DNA from: Phytopseudomonas straminea
GTDB taxonomy: Bacteria; Pseudomonadota; Gammaproteobacteria; Pseudomonadales; Pseudomonadaceae
Length of the DNA: 64,000 nt
Direction: 5' to 3'
NCBI RefSeq assembly: GCF_900112645.1
Contig: NZ_FOMO01000002.1
Span: 615,593 to 679,592 of the forward strand
Positions 37,701 through 41,603 of the stretch are shown here, piece by piece. Every line of letters starts with the position of its first letter. Positions within the stretch are counted from its first letter, which is position 1. The notes under the pieces were generated by a model. That model was not told the origin of the DNA. It did not search any database and worked only from the letters and a program-made list of their open reading frames with translations. Position numbers and translations under genes: made by a program.

Positions 37701-38317
37701 CCCGTGCCCTGGCCTGCAGTGCCATTGCCGATACCTGGGGTAACGCCCCCCAACAAGCCGGGACCGAAGCCATCGAGGTTGAGCATGGCCAGCTCCGGCG
37801 GAGCACCGGCCGGCAACATGCCGCTACCGGTCTGATCACCGGTCAGTTGGGTGCGCTCCGGCTGATAGGCGGCGGGGGTCTGGTCTCGTGCGATGTCCTG
37901 GCCGAACAACCCCGTGACTTCCGGGCGGTAGGTGCTGGCGAACGGCGCCGGCGCCGCGATTGGCGCGGCGCTGACGGGCGCGACCAGCGAAGGCAGCGGG
38001 TCAGTCATCACTTCGTTGCTGCGCGCATCGACGGGCTGGGTCTGGATGTCCAAATCCGCCATCCAGTTCTGTAGCCAGGAGGAGGCCTCGATCGCTTGCG
38101 GCTGGCTGGCCGCAACGCGCGCCTGCTCGGCAACCGACTGGCGCAGGCTCTCGGCCAGCTGCGGAGCGATACCGGCCGCACGCAGCATCTGGCTCATGCT
38201 GGCCAGCGCCTGCTCGAGCGAGTCGATGCCCTCGGGCGCACGCCCGTTGAGGAAATTCGTCACCACCTGTACGGCACGAACCAGGATGTCGATCTGTGCG
38301 CTCGTCAATTCAGCCAT
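22778..38317 (-). CDS. Giant type I secreted RTX/Calx-beta adhesin (5179 aa)
   Basis: This is a 5179-residue repetitive surface protein. Residues 1 to about 257 are non-repetitive: a helical start (AQIDILVRAVQVVTNFLNG) and then a Pro/Gly/Ala-rich linker. About 39 Calx-beta units of 105-155 residues follow. Each has an EGDSG-type opening, FTVTRSG, a VDW core, SGTVTFAAGETSKTI and a closing NDD. Residues about 4965-5030 hold glycine-rich Ca2+-binding nonapeptides (GGNDRLFGG, GGDGDDLL). The last 150 residues carry the hydrophobic, aromatic-rich type I secretion signal ending in IQPYTV. It lacks an N-terminal Sec signal. The TolC gene lies upstream; the ABC and HlyD genes lie downstream. The likely role is calcium-stiffened surface attachment or biofilm adhesion. 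No LapD/LapG retention genes occur in the window. Confidence 0.93.
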   Translation of the reverse strand: MAELTSAQIDILVRAVQVVTNFLNGRAPEGIDSLEQALASMSQMLRAAGIAPQLAESLRQSVAEQARVAASQPQAIEASSWLQNWMADLDIQTQPVDARSNEVMTDPLPSLVAPVSAAPIAAPAPFASTYRPEVTGLFGQDIARDQTPAAYQPERTQLTGDQTGSGMLPAGAPPELAMLNLDGFGPGLLGGVTPGIGNGTAGQGTGGVAGGGLGIFPTFRDDSGLGSSLTAGTDRSQPLDSTPVQNTAPTGSSQSASVIAVQGTAAVLEGDTGDTMTLVFTVTRSGGVGAAQVQWALSGLDAALFGGALPSGAIAFAQGQTQQQIRIEVPGDYLAQGDRTAVVTLSGPSAGSQLGQSSASVQILDNDATVSIQATRLQVLEGDEGEQQLLTFVVTRSNGRAEATLDWAASGLDEADIGGPLPSGSLTFGVGEVSKTISIPLLGDRVVEPNEVLTVSLSNPSSNLTIVTADATTTVLNDDGLVSIRANQSQVVEGDTGTTTTISFTVTRTDSLSSGSVRWSVSGVDAEDLVEGIDGGLLHFAAGETSRDIVLTVRGDREVEDDKTLTVNLQSEQSNLRVSGGSASTVIVNDDTGVSLRGVTMDVMEGGQGQQTAITFMVTRSELLDQSLTIDWRFVRVGTHAADANDFIAGQNLLNLADGMPSGNVTFAANETQKLVTVWVKGDNLAEMDETFGIVLSNPPAGVQIINGEAYGTIRTDESVYSIEALTPSTVEGNGTGGVQAFVVSRTGNISNAGQIGYQIAGYGELPADINDFAAGQAMNGTVQFAAGESSKVIYVRLNGDTQIEGAESYTVSLQAQDANSQIDVGAALVTIDSDDQAVSIVARNANVREGTTGTTPLEFVVTRSGELSLSGTVQWRVQGFGNNPVDAADFGGTWPSGTVQFAPGQSSAVIRFSATPDSQFEPTEGLQVVISSTTPGMTVIQDRANGSLINDDARLSLDGSGLVAAEGNSDMPRSLNFTVQRQGDLTQSVSVDWRLVFGNGANSANAADFLNGTAFNGTLEFGRGVQSLVVTLPLSPDNLVELDESFQVVLSNPSPGAEISVGSANGLIRNDDVVFNLLSQANSLEGSGGSHELRYVVERSGDLSGSDTITWSLAPGATNGVSGSDFVGGILPSGTLVFAAGVDRMEIVLPIATDSQLEPDESFVISLGTPGPGATVGNGSVNGMLLNDDQQFAIQAQTASVAEGGDGQIAQLNFLVNRTGYLNGSGSVAWRVVGEGGNPVDGADFVGGVLPTGVLNFTSGQTSQTISLQVAGDYRLEASEGLRVELYDPSTGASLGNASATATITNDDTGLAIATTRSGLLEGDGGSVIHEFTVTRSGVTTGTTSVGWSLSGQVDAADFVGGVLPSGTVTFGPGETSKVIQIAVRGDRDVEGDESFTVTLGNASGHADILVGEAQGSIVSDDVGIRIQAQQSAVDEGAAGETQVLRFTVTRSGDLSGPVSVTWAASGLQADDFVAGMALNGLVEFAAGETSKVIELTLAGDAVLESDETLTLTLGNPLSNPAHGQTQLLTDTASTLVRNDDQALSIGADQASATEGDAGQERSFTFTVTRSGDLRATSVDWKVAVGQGVDAASLADFVTGQDALGANAGLPSGTVAFAEGQTSVQITVRVAGDGHIELDETFAVELQARDGNTELTVASAETRIDNDDMGFSITPLAADKAEGHSGTTAFTFTVTRAGDLGSAALVDWSLSGIANAADFAASSGTLSFAAGEASKTLTIQVNGDLQVEADEAFTVTLNNARLEDGTPQAVVDGTAAGVIRNDDQGFSVNAQQASISEGNSGSKTVIYSIVRSGDLTGSATVDYQVTGSNGGDAADTFGGLPTGSLTFVPGQSELTVSFTLRGDTRVEADEAFTLTLSNPSAGMLVKASDSTLVTNDDTNFSISAPAAQNEGASGDVSEFTFTVTRSGVTTGTGSVQWRLDPATGINASDFQGSQDALGSNAGLPSGTVNFAAGQTSQTITIRVRGDNTVESSESLQVSLFNPVGGTIEAGEGTASTQVLNDDASFSIAANATTQAEGNTGERDVSFTVTRSGSLSGARDMTWTLSGGLNASDLGAGQTSSGTLSFADGQSTSTVVIRVRGDSNVEGDEAVTVTLSNPSANASIGTASATTTLTNDDASLSISAFSADKGEGNSGYVEFTFTVTRAGYTSQVSTVDWRVDPSVANSVNAADFFGSQAAGVLRDVDGIPYGSVTFAAGETSKTITLRVAGDSQLEGNETLRVLLENASPGNEIATASADGVVRNDDAELNITAGTTSSSEGDAGNSGPSFTYTVTRTGNLDQTSTVNWAVQHVDTNSLDFSSFITPNGTLTFNPGESSKTVTVRAYGDSGVGSVEGNERFNLVLSGASSGTSVGSNGSYQSTIINDDTLVTIEWAQARQAEKIDGETTTYTITLTRSGDTAKASSLSWNLSGQDVYDYGNGRWEYSADGADFVGGTLPSGTVNFANGETSKTITISVRGDNIVEDDQWFKVQFTNTGGIDELRAPQTGSQNIYTSDTTLQNGTSASTVYLFGEIQRDEAEFYIQDTPTTGRNRFEGDTVADGGSAADGYIEHTFAVYRTISTAGPAWVDWAVQTGVSGYTAMDTDDFAPGEALSGRLSFADGQSVGYVTIRTRVDDVGEYDEAFRLYLNQASPGSSIQAGSTASPPGGANNYAVLKNDDTRFDVSSEHVAEGADLVFTITRAGDQRGSDSVDWKIVLDGSESGNESNNVRNDWYKLDPADLDMSAILANNPGLSWDAATRTLSGSFTFLDGELTKTVTLYTVNDTLTETWREEVKMQLSNPQNLDGDIETPTLGYNQGGWMLNDEPAALLGVTRSTSEVFEGNTGTTSVTFTITRTAQPGGSVDYASSVAWQIVGDAINWGGNGGAQVSNYGGNAAAVTSPYSNTTYGVVNFAAGETSKQVMVTFPGDTVIEPDTLLNFSLISPNDAYNHPFISSQYRDEYGPTGLDPAQSSTSATLKNDDIRLWVGGWGNTNPVASGYEGQPLNFNIVRSGRMDNALTIGYTLTNGTTSNADFVSLSGTFTLPAGTSSYNVSLLDLLKADGIIENTEGFTLTLNAPADTTGSTVRFGSDGWSASNATSMNVTGTLLESDTRYTATPSTASQSEADSGQSTTYSLTVNRTGYTGYGSVKWRVEGVGANPADAADFGGSLPSGTLTFADSVMTGNINIVVRGDGQVENNEGFRVVFYEETLNSAGIANRPVSGQNSPDLTIVNDDTGISIADASITETDANQTLTFTVTRSGVISGTSSMNWSLLHDTTSAADFSGATSGVVNFAANQTTAQITVTVVGDVTPEQVENFRIALSNLSSDISDPIRTTANGTIRNDDASFSIAPLQGASSEGQAQTFVITRSHSTEQSQTINWQVLFNGTANNADLSGPLSGSVTFAPGELTKTISVQSNQDAVAEADETYSVQITLGSGTTGDTITQATAEGTILNDDAAFNIVAGQTELAEGHSGTTAFTFTVQRSGDTSGSASVNWRLGSALAGVADFATADQLGDNSGLPSGSLTFADGESSKTITVLVNGDTLVEGDEAFQIVLGNPVGAQIQTGSASSTIVNDDASISITATDASKAEGNSGTTAFTFTITRSGSLDQPKTVDWAVIGSGAHPADGSDFALGVLPSGSLVLPAGQASVTLTINVRGDVLAEYDEGFSVVLSNPSSGLVISQASADGLIRADDVVIDVAAPAAQAEGNDGQTTWFDFVLTRSGKLSGTETINWSVAGIGANPASADDFLQTSGSVTFTAGQEQLTIRVPVRGDYSGEANEDFRLSLNSTDGVVFTQATADATIVNDDVSLTLVATDARHVEGHDGLQTVYTFTVSRSGNLDLATSVDWSLQGLADAADFLGGVLPSGTLNFASGEAGSQTISITVIGDRAVEPDETFQVVLGNASAGSDIKVGSATGTIVSDDVHWNIGVAATPVEGDSGATGYQFLVTRTGSGLATTLAWSVAGSGANPASADDFFGGQLPFGELTFAEGQMSQTITVWVAGDNQLEPDEGFTVSLQAPSDSLSHSFANQQVDAVIRNDDDVFAIAPRAADAAEGTSLTFTVTRTGSTEGTSTVNWRINHGDTDVSDFFATSGTLTFADGQSEMVLTIPVRSDRDVEIDEHFSVELYQPGPGSTIDAGAGSAAGVIRNDDIDLTLASVVAQVHEGDNGTPGRLHFTVTRSGDTSGQTSVDWQVQAGSANAADFPGGVLPSGSVVFAAGETHKDIYIHVLGDGFDEGDESFTLHLSNPTGNTDIVGNDQVGTLVNDDDSLALSVVTRELVEGDSGLTLFTFRIDRTGSAVGTASVDWRAAGIGAHPLSDAEFAALTGTVQFADGETSKTFTVAVRGDELGEEDESFAVQLENPSYGSTITTGPVSAVVLNDDPVLWISADAATVVEGSDGLQTPVTFTVTRGGDLSGPASVLWEVLPSGANPANAEDFGGIYVSGVVAFGVGETSKTITVWVDADTLGEQNETFSVVLSDAEGATILTGEASVTILNDDRGLSIAALGSDRQREGDTGDITEFVYRVERVGDSAGSVSVDWSLRGNGTYPANAGSFDGGVLPSGSLVFADGETHKDIVIRVRGDDVLGPDQGFEVVLSDPQGIDLINDRATGTIVNDDNQFAIRVVDSVLAEGNGGATTVFRFTVTRSGDTASSASIDWSVAGSGAAPADGSDFVGGVLPTGTLQFAAGETSKVLEIAVNGDDLGESDEQFTVQLSSSGGGSSVNPLQGSARATIQSDDVAVTVLALDNSRLEGAPGTTTPLTYRILRAGPDGAALTIGYSIVGAVDANDFTIPLTGTITLAAGVSEMIFNLPIRGDSLREGDESFNLTFTHPAIAGGATTLGGTIRDDDLGLAITGPDSLVEGDSGLQTVTYQLTRNPTGSAETFYWSVTPGAGQGVDADDFGGSLPAGSVTFAAGSTTASFSFQVSGDRAVEADELMSIVLRATANSPYVLISKDVVLRNNDQAGAGDDLLTGTAGADNLSGLGGNDRLFGGAGSDVLNGGDGDDLLVGGAGADVLSGGAGADRFHYSSPADGMDAILDFQAGVDHLTFDPTAFGGLNSLTSVSQSFTGDIMDTLAQLAGQGNADVYRVSFAPGQFQFGTGSNGHLDELEAAISGNGQHNGAAFFLISNGDVTRLYYDADTASGSDGSGLVALAELANQPDAHSLPQDIIQPYTV
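23215..23400 (-). repeat. RTX Ca2+-binding nonapeptide block
   Basis: This stretch encodes consecutive GGxGxDxLx-type nonapeptides (TGTAGADNL, GGNDRLFGG, GGAGADVLSG). They should fold as a beta-roll on calcium binding outside the cell and help pull the protein through the type I channel. Confidence 0.9.
23405..37545 (-). repeat. About 39 tandem Calx-beta domain repeats
   Basis: I counted 39 units by the closing motif (NDD, SDD, TDE or RDE). The units diverge at DNA level, so this is an old array rather than recent expansion. Units 18-23 (roughly 28990-31530) are longer and more divergent than the others, with insertions such as the NESNNVRNDWYKLDP segment. Confidence 0.85.
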
Positions 38318-38362
38318 TTCGGCTACTCCTGCTGTTTACAGCCAATCCTGTGGAAGCGCCAA

Positions 38363-38381
38363 CGCACCCGATCCAGGTGCG
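38363..38381. other. Hairpin between tolC and the giant adhesin gene
   Basis: CGCACC (38363-38368) pairs with GGTGCG (38376-38381) in the 95-base gap between the TolC stop and the adhesin start. No T-run follows. It might be an RNA processing or stability element. Confidence 0.3.
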
Positions 38382-38412
38382 CGCGTTGCAACGATTTACG
38401 GTGTGCGGTGAC

Positions 38413-39795
38413 TCAAGGCTTGCCCGGCGCGCCGCTTTCGAGCGCGGCGACAGGCAGCGCACGATCAGCCGGCACGATGATTCCCGGCTGCCGGAAGATG
38501 CCCAGGTTCAACTGGCCAGAGGCGCGCAGCAGGCGATAGGCGGCGATGATTTCGTCGATGCCGGCAGCCGTGGCGTCGCTTTGCGCATTGATCAGGCCGA
38601 CCTCGCCATTGAGGATGTCGAGCAGCGAGCGACGCCCCATTTCGCGCTCCTTGCGCGCTAGGCTCAGGAAGTTCTCGGCGATGTTCACCTGGTTGCGCAG
38701 ATGCTCAGCCCGCTCCCGGGAGGTTTGCCACGAAGCCCAGGCGTTACGCGCTTCTTCCATGGCCTGGATGCGTACGTAGTCGGCCTTTTCCTGGGCACTG
38801 GCGATAGCCTGGTCGGCGGCGCGGGTCACGTAGTTGGCACGCATGCCCAGGTCGAACTGCCAATCGAAATTGACCATGGCCTTGGTGTCGTTGCGGTAGC
38901 CGGGGGTGTCGTCATAGTCCTGATAGTGCTCCTGGCTCAACCGGAACGACAGCCGAGGCATCAACTCGCGATTGCGAGCGGCATCGCGCTCGGCCAGGGT
39001 GACGTCGGCGCGCTTAATCGCCGCCAGCAGGTCGGGGTTCTGCTGGCGTACGCTCTCCACGATGGCCTCTTCCGAGCTCGGCAGACGGTCACGGGGGATG
39101 GCCAGCGCATCGAGGCGCTCAGGGGTGATCGGCGCTTCACCGAAGATCACCCGATAGCGGTTCAGCGATTCGCGCATGCGGTTGTCGGCCATTACCCTAC
39201 GGGCCTCGGCGCCAGCCAGTTGTGACTTGGCCTGCAGCACGTCGGTGGCGTAGCCACGCCCGGCCTCCATGCGTGCATCCTCCAGGGAGGTCTGCTGCTT
39301 GATGTTCTGCTCGGACTGACGCGCGTACGACTGGGTACGCTCGGCCTGGATCACCTGCAGCTGGGCCTCGATGGCGGCCAGGATCAGGTTCTGGATCTGC
39401 AGCTCACGCTCGGCCTCTTCCTTGCTCAGTACCACCTTGGCGGCCTGAACACGCGACGAAGTGGCACCGAAGTCGGTGATCAGCTGGTTGATCCCCACGC
39501 TGGCATCGACCGGGTCATAACGACCGTCGGTGCCCTCTTCACGCTGGGTGTTGCGGCGCCCCGCACCTGCATTCACGGTCAGCTTGGGGTAGTAGGCAGC
39601 CTTCTCGACGTCGACCTGCTCGCGGGCAGTCTCGGTGTCCGCGTCTACCATGCGCACCAGTTGGTGCTCACGCAGAATGCGATCAAGGTTGGCGGCGAAG
39701 CCTTGGTCAGCCGAAGCGCTGGCCGAGCAGGCGACGAGACAGGCGGCGAGCAGCTCTCGGCGCGCCCGGAAGGCTGGTTTGATTCGTGGCAACAT
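38413..39795 (-). CDS. TolC-family outer-membrane channel for type I secretion
   Basis: This is a 460-residue outer-membrane efflux protein. A signal peptide ends near SASA-DQG (about residue 29). Two homologous halves follow, with long alpha-helical barrel segments such as SKEEAERELQIQNLILAAIE and EARNAWASWQTSRERAEHLR. Beta strands occur near GAGRRNTQREE and MVNFDWQFDLGM. It resembles the AggA/LapE group used by adhesin exporters. It is the first gene of the leftward type I secretion cluster. Its promoter carries the tandem TGTCAG element and lies back to back with the OmpR-type regulator gene. Confidence 0.94.
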   Translation of the reverse strand: MLPRIKPAFRARRELLAACLVACSASASADQGFAANLDRILREHQLVRMVDADTETAREQVDVEKAAYYPKLTVNAGAGRRNTQREEGTDGRYDPVDASVGINQLITDFGATSSRVQAAKVVLSKEEAERELQIQNLILAAIEAQLQVIQAERTQSYARQSEQNIKQQTSLEDARMEAGRGYATDVLQAKSQLAGAEARRVMADNRMRESLNRYRVIFGEAPITPERLDALAIPRDRLPSSEEAIVESVRQQNPDLLAAIKRADVTLAERDAARNRELMPRLSFRLSQEHYQDYDDTPGYRNDTKAMVNFDWQFDLGMRANYVTRAADQAIASAQEKADYVRIQAMEEARNAWASWQTSRERAEHLRNQVNIAENFLSLARKEREMGRRSLLDILNGEVGLINAQSDATAAGIDEIIAAYRLLRASGQLNLGIFRQPGIIVPADRALPVAALESGAPGKP

Positions 39796-39872
39796 GGGGC
39801 ACCCATCCTGGTAAACATAATGGCCGGGCGTTAAACCGACCTTTCTTCATACTAGCTTTGTGCCACTCTTCG

Positions 39873-39892
39873 AAACTGACAAAAGCTGACAT
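39873..39892 (-). promoter_or_regulatory. Tandem TGTCAG element upstream of tolC
   Basis: Read toward tolC, it is ATGTCAGCTTTTGTCAG, identical over 20 bases to the element before tpsB. It starts about 78 bases upstream of the tolC start codon, near where an activator would sit. It is a probable binding site for the adjacent OmpR-type regulator. Confidence 0.65.
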
Positions 39893-39945
39893 TCCTACCA
39901 ACGGGCCGCCTTTTTTTTGGCTTATCGGTTAGCTTTCGCTAGGCT

Positions 39946-39962
39946 TGTCAGGAAAATGTCAC
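39946..39962 (+). promoter_or_regulatory. Tandem TGTCAG-like element upstream of the OmpR-type regulator
   Basis: TGTCAG (39946-39951) and TGTCAC (39957-39962) are directly repeated 11 bases apart, oriented toward the regulator gene starting at 40017. This is the same half-site as before tolC and tpsB with a different spacer, which suggests autoregulation. Confidence 0.5.
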
Positions 39963-40016
39963 CCGAGGATCGGGCTGGCACGCCCCGTTTTTGTAAATCC
40001 GTTCGAATCGATAGCC

Positions 40017-40700
40017 ATGATCGACCTCATCCTGCTCGAAGACGAACCGGTGCTCGCCGAAGAGCTTGGAGAATTCCTCAGCGAATGCGGTTACCGCATT
40101 ACCACCACCAACAGCCTTGCGGCCTTCGCCAGCGCCTACGACGAGCGTCGTCACCAGCTCGCCGTTATCGATCTCGGACTGCCGGACGGTGATGGCCTGG
40201 ACCTCATCAGCCAACTGCGCGACGCCGGCAGCAAAGTGGGAATCGTCGCTTTCACGGCTCGTGGCACCACCGAACATCGCGTCATCGGCCTGCGCCAGGG
40301 TGCCGACCACTACCTGCCCAAAGGCTGCGACCTGGTGGAACTCGCCGCGGTACTCGACGCCCTGCGTCGTCGCCTCGGCCTGCAACGCGAAGCCTTGCCC
40401 TGGCGCCTGGACATGGCCCCGCGGGAGCTGCGCGCGCCCAACCAGCAGGGTGTTCGCCTGTCCCATCAGGACGCCCTGGTGTTGCACTGCCTGATGCGCA
40501 ACGCAGGCGGTACCGTATCGCGACGCGATATTGTCAAGGCCCTCGACGAGGACTACCTGACCTATGATCAGCGGCGCCTGGACACCCAGATTCGCCGCCT
40601 GCGCCGCAATGTCGAGCTGGCCACCGGTGTGGAGCTGCCGCTCAAGACCCTGCGCAACAGCGGGTACTGCTTCTACGAGCGGGTGCAGATTCAGTCCTGA
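40017..40700 (+). CDS. OmpR-family response regulator of the adhesin locus
   Basis: This is a 227-residue response regulator. The start ATG at 40017 gives the canonical receiver start MIDLILLEDEP. The receiver domain (1-115) has the acidic pocket E8/D9, phospho-acceptor D52 (VIDLGLPDGDG), T80 and K102 (LPKG). The C-terminal winged helix (about 135-225) has TYDQRRLDTQIRRLRRN and the wing NSGYCFYER. It diverges from tolC across a 221-base promoter region containing two TGTCAG tandem sites, so it is the prime candidate to control the type I and two-partner secretion genes. The kinase at 41604-43592 is its likely partner, though the genes are not adjacent in one operon. Confidence 0.93.
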   Translation: MIDLILLEDEPVLAEELGEFLSECGYRITTTNSLAAFASAYDERRHQLAVIDLGLPDGDGLDLISQLRDAGSKVGIVAFTARGTTEHRVIGLRQGADHYLPKGCDLVELAAVLDALRRRLGLQREALPWRLDMAPRELRAPNQQGVRLSHQDALVLHCLMRNAGGTVSRRDIVKALDEDYLTYDQRRLDTQIRRLRRNVELATGVELPLKTLRNSGYCFYERVQIQS

Positions 40701-40717
40701 GCCGCCGTACGCGTTGG

Positions 40718-41443
40718 TCACCGGCATGCCAGCAGGTTCCCGGTGAACAGGTAGCCCTTGTTACGCAATGCCCGGATGGGCGCCTCGCGCCCAGCGAAAT
40801 CGGCGATCTTGCGCCGCAGACGGCTGACGATGGCCTCCAGTCGCCGCTCGTCATACGTCATGTAGTTGGCCCCCAGGCATTCGGCCAGCAGCTGCCGGCT
40901 CGCGGTTTGTTGGGGCGCGCCTTCCAGGCACTGCAGTACCCGGCATTCATTTCGACTCAACGCCAGAACCCGGCCATCGGGTAGATGCAGACGCTGCGCC
41001 TGTGCATCGATCACCCAGCAATCGCCTGCCGAGGTGTTCTGCATCGACAGGCGCCGCATCAGCGCTTCGATGACCCCGAGCAGCTCTTCCTCGGCACACG
41101 GATGATCCAGGCAGTGGTCAGCCCCCAAGGCATAACCGCGCAAACGCTGATCGAGGCGCGTGCGTTCGATCAGCAGAATCAACCCGATATCCGGCCACAG
41201 ACGCTGCATACGTTCGGCCATGGCCAGCTCGCTGGCTCCCGGCTCGCCGACCTCCAGCAGCACGATATGCGGTGCGAGCATGGCGACGTCCAGGTCCTTG
41301 AGACTGTCGAAGATCCCGACCTGCAACTCGCCCAGACGCGCCTGCAAACGCAGGATGACGCCTTGCAGGCTGCCTGCCAGGGCCTCGACTGCCAGCAGCC
41401 TTGTCTGCGGCGCTGCAACCTGCACACTCTCGCAACGCTCCAC
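40718..41443 (-). CDS. Atypical OmpR-like regulator lacking the phospho-acceptor Asp
   Basis: This is a 241-residue protein with a receiver-like domain (about 15-125) and an OmpR-type winged helix (about 145-238; NYMTYDERRLEAIVSRLRRK, then NKGYLF). The expected phosphorylation site reads IVLLEVGEPG, placing Glu64 where Asp should be. The acidic pocket is reduced to a single Glu (VEALAG), and the conserved Lys region reads CLDHPC. Phosphorylation as in canonical regulators is therefore unlikely, and the Glu might mimic a phosphorylated state. The start is a GTG at 41443 with GGGAG upstream. It converges with the canonical regulator and diverges from the kinase gene. The DNA-binding helices resemble those of its neighbour, so the two might share or compete for sites. 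Confidence 0.85.
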   Translation of the reverse strand: MERCESVQVAAPQTRLLAVEALAGSLQGVILRLQARLGELQVGIFDSLKDLDVAMLAPHIVLLEVGEPGASELAMAERMQRLWPDIGLILLIERTRLDQRLRGYALGADHCLDHPCAEEELLGVIEALMRRLSMQNTSAGDCWVIDAQAQRLHLPDGRVLALSRNECRVLQCLEGAPQQTASRQLLAECLGANYMTYDERRLEAIVSRLRRKIADFAGREAPIRALRNKGYLFTGNLLACR

Positions 41444-41603
41444 GCGCCTGAACTCCCGTTATGACCGAGGGTCCCGGCCAATTCGGCGCCACCATACGCG
41501 AAGCGTTCGAAAGTAAACCGAGCGAATCTGAGCGCCAGCGTCGACGCCGCTCGCCAGCCGGTTAGAATCCCCTGCATTGCCTCGCAATTCGCAGACCTGA
41601 CCG

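Noticed and set aside
38165..38185. AAG following Arg near residue 47 of the giant adhesin, as a LapG-type cleavage motif
   Set aside because: The context (LRAAGIAPQ) is in a predicted helix, is not the usual TAAG-type loop, and no LapG or LapD gene is nearby.
22778..38317. Repeat array considered as a CRISPR or tandem DNA repeat
   Set aside because: The periodicity is about 330-460 bases and follows protein domains, with diverged DNA. There are no short identical repeats with unique spacers.
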